Shown in pieces: positions 22,380 through 32,943 of a DNA stretch of 64,000 nt. The position numbers and the translations under genes are program-made. Every line of letters starts with the position of its first letter. Position 1 is the first letter of the stretch. Source of the stretch: Apiotrichum sp. Y4204 (taxonomy: Eukaryota > Basidiomycota > Tremellomycetes > Trichosporonales > Trichosporonaceae); NCBI GenBank assembly GCA_025531455.1, contig JAMYHL010000013.1, forward strand, positions 62,001-126,000, written 5' to 3'. The notes beneath the pieces were generated by a model, which searched no databases, was not told the origin of the DNA, and was given only the letters and a program-made list of their open reading frames with translations.

Positions 22380-24906
22380 TCAATTGCCTTTGGTGGCTTC
22401 GACCATGTAGCTCATTAGCGCGGCATATATCGCCGCCTGGTCTGTAGGCCCGCCATTTGGAGCTTGCGGAGGAAACCCTCCCTGCCAGTCTGGAGGAGGA
22501 AGTGAGAACTGATCAGGCTGCGTTTGGTCGGCATGGAGATGGGGCTCATTCGGTCCGTTGTTGTTCGGTGTCCAAGCCCGTGCGAGAGGCGTTTCGTTGC
22601 TCGCGTTGGGCGTAACGTCCCATTCCAGGACCGGCGCATCGACCATAGGTTCCATGGCCGTTGTCTCACCTCCACCAAGACTAGTGAGGTTGTTCCAGTA
22701 GAACTGGGGCAGTTGGAAGAGGTTGGGTCCCGATCCCCCAGGTGTGTTTGACATTATGACCTCAGGGTACGGCGCCGCTGAAGCCATTGGAGTGGCAGAG
22801 GATAGATGACGGCCCATTTGGCGAAGACCCTCCGGCATGGAGGGGCTTTGTACGGCCGGAGAGACAGCTGAAGCTGGAGATATACCCTCACCGCGCGGCT
22901 CCAAGTCACCGGACGAGAGCTTAAGACCTCCCTGGATTAATGCCTCGAAGAAGACCTTGTGGGCCGAGGACGCCGGCCACGAGGAGGAGATATCGCGCAG
23001 CCAGATGCAACACTGAGCGAAATTCAACTTGGCTCGGTGGGCCAGTGCAGGATCGGGATCCGAGGCGTCGTATGCTGAGTGATTAGCAATCGCATCGTCG
23101 CCCCAATGGGCGTGTAATACTCACCTTCAAACAAGGTAACCAGGCCCAGCATGTGGATCAGATCCACGCTCACCTGGCCGAGCAACTTGTGCCGGTCCAA
23201 GTGCGCGAGCAACTCAACAAACGCCTCGGAAGACTCGGAGCATTCTTGATGAGCGCGTAATGTGAACTCGGGCATCGTGCCGCGGTGACGGCGCTTGATG
23301 AATCGTGAGTACAGCAGGATTTTAGCTGTGTGATACCACTGAGGGCGTCAGCTGAGTGCCCCTCATTTTCCACAGGCTCTGACCAACTCACAGCTAGGCC
23401 AATGACATGATGGGGAAGTGGCGAGCAGTTTGGAGACGTGTCGACCTCGAGCTGTGGTGGCATATTCTTCCTCCATACCTCGAGCTGCGCAGCAATGTCC
23501 TCTGCCCGTTGCATGGGATGGTGTCGAGACCTGAAATGGTCGGAAAACTCTTGGTCCCACTGGCTGCCAATGGGCGGGCCGGTCACGTCAATGTCGAGGA
23601 TGTTCTCCACGATCATGGCTAGTCGCAACGTCCAAACAAAGAAGGTCATCACGTAACTCCGGCGAGGGATAATATTGGCAACACTGCGCGGCAGTGGGGC
23701 TGAGCTGGCGATCTGTGGTGGCCAGGTTTCGAACTCATCCGCTTCAGATACGGAAGGGAATGGCGTGGAGGAACGACGGTAGGGGAGCAGGAATGGACGC
23801 CCAGTCTCCTCGGCCAGAATCTTGTCGAGAATGTAGGCGTTCCAGTACACGCGCGAACGGAGCTCCATCTCGTCTGGTTCTGTTGGTGTGGTAGGAGCGG
23901 CATGAAGACCTAGATTAAGCGCCATACAGCTTGCGCGACCTGCGTACGCGAATGCAGAGCGCTTGTCTCCACAACCTGTTTGGCGGAGTGAGAGGACCAA
24001 AAGCGCTTGTAGAATGTCAATCCTGGATTCGTCCCGGCAGTGATGTAGTGCCGTCTCAGCCATGCTGAAGAGCTTGTCGGCGTCATATCCATCCTTCCCC
24101 CCGGGGTTCGCCATGCACGCCGCCATGGCCATCATCGACAGAAGGAGGGGCGGAGATGTCGTATGCGGATTGAACATGGGCTTGTAGATCAGGGGCCAGA
24201 CGTTCTGTGAGTTGCAACAGCAAGAAATAGAATGTGTGAAAAGGATCGCATCAGCAGATGTCCTTTGCTTTGTCGTCTTGTCAACTCACATGCACATGCG
24301 TGAAGTAAACTGCGAGGAGCTCATCGACAAGCACGGGCGGAAGTCCAAGGAGTGGTGGTGGTCGACGCCGCCGCACCGGCATCGGTTGTTTCGGACCTGG
24401 GTGGGTGTGGTCACCATTATGTGGTCCGCGTCCATTGACCGCCGGGCGCTCGGGGGCAATGGATCGCCGCTCGGGTTTCTCATCCTCGCCTGTATCGCTG
24501 CCGTAGCCTGGCGATCTGCTACCCAGTGCCCCGCGCCGCCTGAAGCCGGGTGCCGGCCCACTTTCCATCAGCCTCGGAAGCGACACGCCGAGTTACTCAC
24601 CGCTTTCGCACTGGCGTCTCGAAGGTGCAGTCTTGTCGCGCTTCGCGACACAGTTTACAGGTCGGTTCGCCGGTGGTTGGAGATGGTAGGATGTCTTCGC
24701 ATTTCATGCGACGTCTGTGCGTTAGAAATGAGCGCCCGCTTTCCATAGTGGGTGGACATGGAGCTTAGCACACTACGCACTGTTTACATCCCTGGGACTC
24801 TGTCAGTGAAGGCTCAAGACGCAGCTGGTGCAACGCATAGACTTACATCGCACGCTCGCGAGGAGCGCTTTCGCGCAGTTGATGTCGATGGCGCGGATGT
24901 CGACAT
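22380..24906 (-). CDS. Zn2Cys6 fungal-type transcription factor with fungal_trans domain
   Basis: DNA-binding regulator of unknown targets. Seven exons on the - strand (24847-24906, 24781-24791, 24601-24714, 24290-24539, 23392-24204, 23125-23338, 22380-23074) give 718 residues. The zinc cluster is complete only when the 11-nt second exon is used: C19-x2-C22-x6-C29-x13-C43-x2-C46-x6-C53, reading CDGCKQRRMKC at its start. A Pro/Arg-rich linker follows, then the fungal-specific factor domain: LLAVYFTHVHNVWPLIYKP, YAGRASCMALNLGLH, RSRVYWNAYILDK, WYHTAKILLYSRF. The C-terminus is Pro/Asn/Gln-rich, probably an activation region. The acceptor of intron 3 is ambiguous: the 61-nt version (CAG) was chosen, but a 40-nt version (AAG) also keeps frame and adds 7 residues. 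Convergent with the carrier. Family certain. Confidence 0.9.
24781..24791 (-). other. 11-nt microexon encoding the second zinc-cluster cysteine
   Basis: Exon 1 ends Ala-Cys-Asp in phase 0. Exon 3 starts with the last base of a codon followed by Arg-Arg-Met-Lys-Cys. The gap needs 11 nt containing a Cys codon as the second codon. GGATGTAAACA (- strand), flanked by CTGACAGAGTCCCAG and GTGCGT, fits exactly and gives Cys-Asp-Gly-Cys-Lys-Gln-Arg-Arg-Met-Lys-Cys, a textbook Zn2Cys6 N-terminal half. Flanking introns are 55 and 66 nt. Confidence 0.85.
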
Positions 24907-26425
24907 GGGGTCGAGATGGTTGAAAAAGGAAGATGCGCACAATAATGTTGTAGTTCAAGTCGGACAGCTGTGATTCAGGAATGCAGTGCGCGGAAAAGCG
25001 TCGAACCAGAGTTGTGGCTGCCGTGTACTGTCGTAGCGGATCGTAGCTGGTAGAGCTGAAATATCCGTCTTCTGTTGATCTAACAAACGCCGGGTGGACC
25101 GGGTGGACCGGGTGGACAGAGTCAAGGTGGGGAAGGGATGGTGGACGGGACGCAAGTTTGAATTGGTGGTGTGAGGGTCTTGGTCTTGAAGCGGCTGTCT
25201 CACAGTGTGAACGGTGTGGTGTGTGCAGTGGTGTGGTGTGTCGTTTTGTGTGTATTGAGGATAAGGATATCAGGATGGATGACGAAGTGCCAGACCGGGA
25301 AGGAATGAATGGGTAATATTGTAATATCAGTAAATGGTAATGGATGATATTGCCGAAGTTCACAATCGAAAATCAGAATTGAACGAGGGAGGACGGGGTG
25401 TGCTTGCGCACAAAGCGCCGTGCTGTTGGCGGATGGCCTGGACCGCAATCACCTGAAGGCGCTCGAGCGATCAAGCGCCTCTCGCGCCCCCACTGCGCAC
25501 CCTGCCATCAGCTGCCATCCTACATCGTGCTAGGTCTAGGAAAGGTCTAGGAAATATTAAGATATCTAGGACACAAAATGTCAGGCTGTCGCTCGAGTAC
25601 CACCGTGGCTCATGCCAACAGTAGCGCAACTGGCCATCTGGTCAAGTGGAGCCTGGGATGGCGATCGCCAAAGCCAGACATCCTTTCGAACCCCGAGTTC
25701 CTTGCTGAGGGCACTGCCATCAGACCTCTTCAACGCCAAGCCAACGGCAGTGCAAGTCTTTGGAAGGCAGGAAGTCGGAATGCACCTCAGTGGCTTCCTG
25801 TAGGTGCGCCGGTGGAGCCTCGCTGCGGGGGCTGCAGAGGGCGCAGAGATGCGGTACATTTGCGCCTGGCCATTCCTCAGAGCCATCGAACGGCACCGCG
25901 GCAGCACAACGTCCTCTGCATGATTCGCACTCGACATGTTCAGCAAAAGGCACAAACATGCAGACACATGACGTCGAGGAATGCGATTTTCAGTTCAGAG
26001 ACAAAATACATGTTGTACAGAGACCTGAAGGCACAGAGGCGAGAGATCGAGAGAATTTCAGCGAGGTGCGCATAGTCAAATCTTGTGTCACATGCTGCCG
26101 GTCGGTCGAACTCGGCGGCGCTTAACTGATAACTGAGCAACAGCCATCCAGCGAGCTTTGAGCTTCATTGCGAGCTTGAGCGAGCCTTCAAGCTCATGCA
26201 GAGCTGCACCTTGCGGAGGTGCTTGTGACTCCCAGCGCTTTCTCGTCCAGAGACGACTTGCTCAGTGTCCGCTGTTGGCAGGGCTCAATCTGTAGGGAAT
26301 CTCCGATCTCCGGACCTGAATGCCTCCACCCCAGCCGACTGGTGTGGAGACCCCACAAAGGTGGTGTCCTGCAAGAATCGCCTGGTTGGTTGGCGGGATG
26401 TTGATGCTCTCCACTCGCCCTCAAC
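24907..26425. other. Divergent intergenic region, TF / ALDH
   Basis: 1.5 kb between the zinc-cluster factor (-) and aldehyde dehydrogenase (+). No convincing gene. It contains a 27-bp perfect tandem triplet at 25091-25117, duplicated GGTCTAGGAAA motifs near 25530-25555 and several GAGCTT-type short repeats around 26150-26195. It could hold elements for both genes. Confidence 0.5.
25091..25117 (+). repeat. 9-bp tandem repeat, three copies
   Basis: CGGGTGGAC repeated three times without mismatch, about 190 bp upstream of the start codon of the zinc-cluster factor on the opposite strand. It could be a short minisatellite or a cluster of binding sites. Confidence 0.9.
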
Positions 26426-28344
26426 ATGCTTCGCACAGCCCTAAAACGCGTCCTCCGAGCCCCATTCAGCAGGAATCTCTCCTCTGCCTCGGCGTATGCA
26501 TCTCTCAACGTGCCTCGCATCGGAGAGCTGTCGGTTCCTACTGCGCTGTTCATGTTGGTAACATAATAATGGGGAGATGGCTCACCCACAGCAACAACGA
26601 ATGGGTGCCGCCTAGCTCAGGCGAGACATTCCCCACGATCAATCCGGCGACCGGGGTGCATCTCGTCGACGTTGCGCACGCCAGCACCGATGACGTGAAC
26701 CGCGCAGTAAACGCGGCCCGCCAGGCGTTCCGGACTTCATGGGGTCTGCACGTTCCTGGTAGCGAGCGGGGTAAAGGTGAGCCCCGCAGCGTTCATCAAC
26801 TCACAGCTTGTACTCTTCCGTCTGGCGGATCTCATGGAGCGCGATGCCGACAAGATCGCCGCCGTTGAAAGGTAACCCAACGCTTCCTTCTGAGCTCATC
26901 CATTTCAGCCTAAACTCGGGGAAGGGTATTCGCATCGCCCGGTAGGTAGTTGTTCCCCGCGACAGAGTTCGCTTCGCACATTATCCTGTGGGATGTTGTC
27001 TTATCTTTTATCACTAATCTCGGCTACTAACCGATAGGGAGAGCGATGTTGTCGACGCCATCGCCTGCCTACGCTACTATGCCGGCATGGCCGACAAGAT
27101 TGTCGGACAGACGATCGATGCTTTTGGCGGCGACAAGTTGGTGTACACTCTCCACCAGCCGATTGGTGTCTGTGGACAGATGTGAGTTGGAAGTCTGTTT
27201 TCAATAGCATCTGAGACCGACCACTAACAACAGCATCCCATGGAACTACCCCCTCGGGATGTGGGCTTGGAAGGTCGCCCCCGCCATTGCTGCTGGCTGC
27301 ACCATCGTGATGAAGCCCAGTGAGCTCACACCGCTTACGGCTCTCATGATGTGTGATCTGGCAAAGGAGGCAGGATTCCCAGCCGGTGTGCTCAACACAG
27401 TCCCGGGCTTAGGAAGGACGACCGGTGATGCCATTGCGAGCCACATGGATATTGACAAGGTGAGCGCTGCCTCAACCAGAACGGATATGCGAGGCATTAA
27501 AGGCGGAGATAGTCTACTAATCGTAGGTGGCATTCACAGGTTCTGTAGCAACCGGCCGTGCTATTTCAATTGCCGCTGCCTCCTCTAATCTGAAAAAGGT
27601 GACTTTGGAGCTGGGCGGCAAGTCGCCTTTGCTGGTTTTCGAGTCGGCGGACGTAGAGGAGGCGGCGAACTGGACTGCCACTGGAATTTGGTACAACTCA
27701 GGTCAAGATTGTTGCGCGTCCAGCAGGGTGAGTTGGAGGTATGTTATTTGGCAAACTCACTGTAGGTGTACGTCCACGAGTCAAAGTACGATGTCTTTCT
27801 TGACGCGCTGGCCGCCCGTGCCAGCATGGCAGCCATTGGTGATCCCACCGCTGAGGAGACCTCATTCGGGCCCCTCATTTCTGCGGCTCAACGTGACAAA
27901 GTGCTCGCCTATATCGACTCTGGTGTATCGGAAGGTGCACGTCTCGTGGCCGGTGGTGCGACGTGGGGATCGGCTGGCTTCTACGTTAAGCCCACAGTGC
28001 TGGCCGACACCGACGCAACAATGAAGGTAGTGCGTGAGGAGATCTTCGGTCCTGTTGTTTGCGTCTCCAAATTCAGCTCCGAGGCTGAAGCACTCGAACT
28101 TGCCAACAATACCGAGTTCGGCCTCGCTGCAGCGGTGTTCACTACGGACGGTTCACAGGCGACCCGAGTGGCGCGCGCCCTCGATGCGGGGACCGTATGG
28201 GTCAATCAGTACGGCAATGTGCCGCCAAATGTGCCGTTTGGTGGGTTTAAGCAGAGTGGAATCGGCCGGGAGCTGGGGAGCTATGGGATCGAAGCCTATC
28301 AGCAGATCAAGTGTGTGAACCAGAACATTGGTGGGAAGGGGTGA
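26426..28344 (+). CDS. Mitochondrial NAD(P)-dependent aldehyde dehydrogenase, frame break at one junction
   Basis: Oxidises aldehydes to acids; the presequence [20 protein letters not shown] predicts import into mitochondria. Exons 26426-26553, 26592-26775/6, 26807-26871, 26909-26941, 27038-27181, 27234-27459, 27527-27727, 27766-28344 would give about 519 residues. Seen: [13 protein letters not shown]-like [16 protein letters not shown], catalytic-loop ELGGKSP, catalytic Cys in [11 protein letters not shown] (first Cys of the pair, about residue 322), EEIFGPV and the C-terminal [15 protein letters not shown]. Oddities: intron 1 uses donor GTTGGT (38 nt). After SERGK the canonical 30-nt intron 26777-26806 leaves the next exon ([13 protein letters not shown]) one base out of frame. 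Either the acceptor is non-canonical (ending TTG at 26810, which restores [13 protein letters not shown]), or there is a one-base lesion or sequence error in the GGGG run at 26768-26771. Otherwise intact, so probably functional. Confidence 0.85.
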
Positions 28345-28521
28345 GTACTGCATTCGGTTGCTTGATATCTGACAGCAGATCGTGGCCGGTTTAAACGATG
28401 TACATAGGTACAGCATATATGACATGACCTTCGCATGAACGTGATCATCCCTTGCAAAAACCGTGGCTACCCGAAAAGGTAGCTGGCTGTCAGCATCCGC
28501 GTCCGTGCTCACCAGGAGTAC

Positions 28522-29684
28522 TCACAATTCACACCAGAGCCATTCGATGTCCTCGTCCTTGTCAACAAGACCGTACTGGGCAAGACACGGGGTAAGGGTT
28601 CCGAACTTGACTTCCGGCTTCTCTCCCTGGTCATTGTTGTCCCACCCCGCATACCCGCCCCACAAACGGACATCCGATGCGCCGACTTTGGCGACAGCCG
28701 CACGGACAGCTTCCCAAGGGATCTCATCCGGCTTAAAAACAAAGTCAATGACCAGTCGGCGAGGCGAATGGGTGTAGTCGTAGACGGTGAATGTGAAGAA
28801 GGGCGCATTGTCCTCTGGTCCGAGTTTGACCCCCAACACCCGCGGTGCGGGGACGATATCTGCCGCCTCGGAGAAGAGGCGCTCTCGGGTCCAGTGGAAA
28901 CGGAACCGTCCCCTGGAGTCAGCCCTGCCAACAAAACACACAACACGTACTCTTCCGGGGGACAGAACACACGTGTGCGGTACGCATCCCCGACGTTGGC
29001 CACCTCGCGGCGCATCCAGGCCGACGCCATTCCCTCGAGGGGTATTACACTCTTGTCATCGAGCCATTCCCACCCATCCTTCAGCTCCTCCTTGACATCC
29101 TTGAGCAACCACTTGCGCGCGGGTGCGCGATCCCAACCCGCGACCCATCCGGGCTGCGTGAGCCCCTTGGTCGCGTTAGCGTAGAATGTGTCCCCGATCT
29201 CGGAGAAGAGCATGCTGAACGCCGCATCGCCAAGGCGCTTCGGTGGTGGCGCGCCCCATTCCGTGGGAAAGGAAGGGAGTGTACCGTCAGGTGCGAGGAC
29301 GTAGTGTAGTAAGCGGAGCATGTGTTTGCCATACCCCTTCCCCCGGTGCTCCTTGGGGGTGAACACCGCGGACACGAGGTAGGTGGTGACTTCGCGTTGC
29401 TCGCCGCTGGGGGTGCGAACGACGCCGGTGCGCGCGTACGTGTCGCAGCTCGCGAGAATATCCGTTGTCGTCGGGTTGTCGCGGGGTACGAGAACCCACA
29501 CGGCCGCGCCCGCGCTCCATGGCTGTTGCGGGCCGTGGAAGACTGAGTAGATCTGCTCGACGCCCTCGAGCGAGTTGACGCCGCGCGGAAGGAACCATTG
29601 CGGGAGGACGTTAATGGCCGACTGGATGTCCTGCGCCTCGACGGACGGCACGAGGGTCAGAGTGGAGAGGTCAATGTCTGTCAT
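28522..29684 (-). CDS. LYC1-like N-acetyltransferase (GNAT fold)
   Basis: Related to Yarrowia lysine N6-acetyltransferase LYC1. The acetyl-CoA loop VFTPKEHRGKGYGKHMLRLL (QxxGxG/A-type RGKGYG) is at about residues 115-135. The C-terminal half has the fungal LYC1-like segments EGMASAWMRREV and FFTFTVYDYTHSPRRLVIDF. Exon 1 runs from the ATG at 29684 to about 28942 and the last exon is 28522-28912, giving about 377 residues. The acceptor (GGCTGACTCCAG) has the standard branch spacing, so the second exon is fixed and needs two leftover bases from exon 1. The donors that satisfy this near the acceptor give introns of 29 nt (GTGTGT, used here) or 32 nt (GTTGTG), below the 33-nt minimum seen elsewhere. 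A cryptic longer intron would delete the TRVFCPPEEY segment. Convergent with ALDH, 177 bp apart. Family moderately secure, junction uncertain. Confidence 0.75.
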
Positions 29685-30535
29685 GATGGAACGTGAGGAG
29701 GTGAGGAGGACTGGAGTGTCTGGACGGTGTTTTATATGCGCACGAGTTGGCTGCACGGTAACCGTTGCTGGAATGTGTGGGGGACCGGCCAACTTTATTT
29801 GAATGACGTCTGCTCGGGAAGGCGGCGTTAGGCTCGGGTTCCGGTTCCGACCTTTATGGCACGATGTGATCAAGATGCAGATGTCAAGATGTCAAGTCGC
29901 AAGTCGGTTTGGATTTTGCTCATCCCGTAGGTTTCATAATGGCAACGGTCAGCGCCTAGGCGCCGCGGTCCAACTGGACGGGCACAGTGGCGATAAAAGC
30001 ACTACGTCATACAACGAGCTCTGTGGTAGGCAGCTGCGAGAAGCGGCCCGACACCAAAGTGTGTCTGGTTTCCATTGATTTGTTCTTCACAGATAAGAAA
30101 CTATCTACAGGAGTTGCACACTGCCAATCCAACACACGACTGACCCGAGTCGAGACTGCACAGTAAGCGCTGCTGCTCCGAGTTTTATGAGTCGGTCGCG
30201 CAGTCACCTCGTTCATGCCGCGGGCATTTAAGGCCTCACTCACCCGAGCATGCCGAGCATCGAGTATCACCTTTGCTTCCTGCACTGGTCCTTACGGCCT
30301 CGAAGCTGAGGCGTCGAAAAGAGGCCGCCTTAGGGAATGCCCGCTGTATAGACAACCGTTGATCGAATCGCGATTGCGTGCACGGCCCATTATCGTTACC
30401 CCGCCTCTCATTCTGGCGTACGTGTGAAAGCTGTAAGCCACTACTATCTATGCCAAAAGGTGAGGCCTGTACATATCACAGCAGATATCTCTCGAGCGTC
30501 TTCTCTTGCCGTTGCCCCAGCCGTGGCGAGCCAAA
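29685..30535. other. Intergenic, no gene recognised
   Basis: About 850 bp. It contains the LYC1 promoter on its left. Small open frames have no recognisable similarity. Confidence 0.5.
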
Positions 30536-31043
30536 TCATAACCGAATGGGCCCTAACAGCTGATGCCAGCCGTCAATGGCTTGGCCATCTCCCGGCTCCC
30601 GCAGCAGTGCCGTTCGTATGAGGGCCAGACCGGAGGCTCCAAAGAGGCCGAGGGTTCCAAGAACCATTGCCTTGCCATGTCTCCTGTTAGCTTCCACCGC
30701 TTCCCTCTTCTGTAGCTTACTCTTTCCACACCGTGGGGAGGTATATTACAAAAAGCACTGCCACAACGACAATGAGAGTGATTCCAATCTCGACAGGATC
30801 TATGTAAGCGTCGCATTTGGCTGACTCACAGTCCTTGTACCACGTTCGCGTGCGGGACAAGCCGCGAGTAAGAGGACCGCGTCTGTCACGAGCGCGAGGT
30901 TCTGCTCCACTGGGCTCCTGGTCGGCGGATTCAACGTAGTGGGACGAGCATCCTTGATCTAGGTGATCATTAAGTCGTCGGAGCTCGTTTGTAAGTAGCT
31001 CGAGGGCGCGAGAGACCGCTGGGCAGTCAACATCGGTGGACAT
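30536..31043 (-). CDS. Small putative two-TM membrane protein
   Basis: Tentative gene of 156 residues from exons 30721-31043 and 30536-30683, joined by a 37-nt intron (donor GTAAGC, branch and acceptor GCTAACAG) that closes the frame. The N-terminus (MSTDVDCPAVSRALELLTNE) is helical and polar, followed by an Arg/Ser/Pro-rich middle. Then come two hydrophobic segments: VEIGITLIVVVAVLFVIYLP, and after the junction MVLGTLGLFGASGLALIR. A 30-nt in-frame GTGAGT...ATAG stretch inside exon 1 (about 30798-30827) could be a further mini-intron. No family recognised. The ATG at 31043 has a poor context (pyrimidine at -3), so the start is uncertain. Divergent from the SAP30BP gene by 500 bp. Confidence 0.45.
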
Positions 31044-31543
31044 AAGTGCGTGAGGGAGAGTGGGTTGATGAGCAACATTGTCACGACGGCAACGACGACA
31101 ACGAAAAATGGAATCACACTCGCAGACGCAAGCTCTCGAAAATTATGGGTGCTGGGAAATGTGAGCGATCACCAGCAAGTTCACTCCACGACACGGACGC
31201 GTATGCTATGCATTGCATGCAATGCACATGCTCACAGCTTATCACGGTTATCATGATCGAACCTCGCTGTTGGGAGAAGATTGATGTGTGACGTCACTTG
31301 CTCTATGAGGGATGGATATACGGAGTTTGGAGTAAGGAGTACAATGTACATCGTGAAATGTGCTACTCACGTGACATCTGCGTGGTCTGACCTGTGCGTA
31401 CTCCGTACTCCCTGCCTCCCTGCGCGTACCTGCACAACTTGGCAAAGGTTCCCAGGTTCCAAGATTCATTTGATCTCGAGCAAGTAGCAACACCTCATCC
31501 TCTCACTCTTCCTTCCATCTCGCCATTGCCATAAACAGCACTG
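31044..31543. other. Divergent promoter region
   Basis: 500 bp between the small membrane protein (-) and the SAP30BP homologue (+). It holds GGAGTTTGGAGTAAGGAGTA-type short repeats near 31320-31345. No gene seen. Confidence 0.5.
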
Positions 31544-32711
31544 ATGCAGGGTGAGTCACAAAGACGCTGAAGGTTTGATCTAACAACCAGGTCTTGCGCA
31601 CTATGCTGACTCGCCGTCGCCCCCTGGCCCGTCTGTGAGTTCTAAGAAGGCGCGGTAGAGCAACACTGGATCACCCTTTCCTCCTTATCGACTACGGCAA
31701 CTCGATACTCGCAACATCGCAATAGCGCTCGAGAGAAATAAGAAGAAGAGATTCAGGTTGGTGTTTATCTGGAGTGAAAGCTCATTTGAAACAGGATCGC
31801 AGCCGAATCGGCCGGTTGCGTCCCCGAGATTCACACCGGACTCGTGTGAGCAGCATGTGAAGGAGCGGGATACGCCATCGCGTCCGCGGGCGCCTTCGGG
31901 CCCATCGACAGAATCATCGCGACGCCCATCACCGGATCCTGCTTCCGATCGGGAGAGGAAACGGCGCCGCTCTACATCCCCCATCTCCCGAGATCCACAG
32001 CAACAACCGCACCAGTCCGATGACAGGTTCGCAGACATGTCTGAGCTGGAGATCTTTCGTACGATAACATCTCCCAAGGAGATTCCGGGAGTAGCAGAAT
32101 GGGGGATTCCTCCAGAAGTAGATGCGTCGAAGGCGGATCTCCGACTTCGCGTACGTCATGACTCCATGGGTCGTGCTGACATTCAGGCAAAGGTGTCGCA
32201 ATACCTCCGCATCAAACGACAAGGGCAACACATCAACACTTCTCTCCTTCAGTCATCGTCATTTGCGAACCCGCATATCTATTCGAAACTGGTGAGCTAC
32301 TAGATGCGATCTGGAGCTGATTGTCTGGTCGAGTTTGTCGATCTTGACGAGCGGGCCACCGCCTTTCCAGGTGGCGGCTGGCTGACAAGACGAAATCTGG
32401 AGTCCGAGATCTCTCAGTACGGGCCCAAGGCCCTCACGGCCCAGCAGACAGCCATGGCTGATGCTGTGCGCCGCTCGCAGGAGGGGAGTAAGCGGCGGGA
32501 GATCTCGTTCACCGGTGCGCGAACCAGCGACAGACGGGAGAGAGATGACCGTGATCACGAGCGCCCACGAGAGCGCGATAGGAGAGATGACCGGCACGAT
32601 AGGAGCGGGCGTGACAGACGGGATGACCGACGGGATCGCAGAGACAGGCGAGACAGGGACGAACGAGATGGGGCGAGTCGGCCGAAGAATGGATGGGATC
32701 GGAGGAGATAG
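31544..32711 (+). CDS. SAP30BP/HCNGP-like protein
   Basis: Nuclear protein; human SAP30BP is a transcription regulator that also works with SPF45/RBM17 in splicing of short introns. Six exons (31544-31550, 31591-31634, 31726-31756, 31795-32150, 32187-32291, 32334-32711) give 306 residues. Exon 1 has only 7 nt (ATG CAG G). The HCNGP core is clear: IPGVAEWGIPPEVD, then KVSQYLRIKRQGQHINTSL and FANPHIYSKL. The tail from about residue 245 is an Arg/Asp dipeptide-rich low-complexity region (RDRRDD type), common in splicing factors. Exon 3 (31 nt) is supported by phase on both sides. Its donor is GTTGGT with a 38-nt intron, the same unusual donor as in ALDH intron 1. The 36-nt intron 32151-32186 and the 42-nt intron 32292-32333 preserve frame, so the unspliced reading can mislead. 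Convergent with the CDF gene. Confidence 0.88.
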
Positions 32712-32943
32712 TAGCTGGCCGCTCGACCATGCCGTCAACCGTCATGTTCGAAGTGTCCGGATTGTGGGTCTTCCTCACTGTGTCGCGATACAAATGATCT
32801 TCTCATCCACACACTATGTTTTCAGTTATCATCGCATGCATTGCACCTCTAAACGTGGCCCTTGAACCAGCCTCATTGCGATCCATATCTATATCAAACC
32901 CTTTCACGACTCTATGTGGTACCATGATGACCGGCCGGCAATG

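Noticed and set aside
26426..28344. Calling the ALDH gene a pseudogene
   Set aside because: Only one junction fails; all catalytic and structural motifs and six other introns are intact, so a splicing or sequence explanation is more likely.
29884..30060. Possible transposon remnant between LYC1 and the small membrane gene
   Set aside because: No terminal inverted repeats, target duplication or transposase-like frame could be found.
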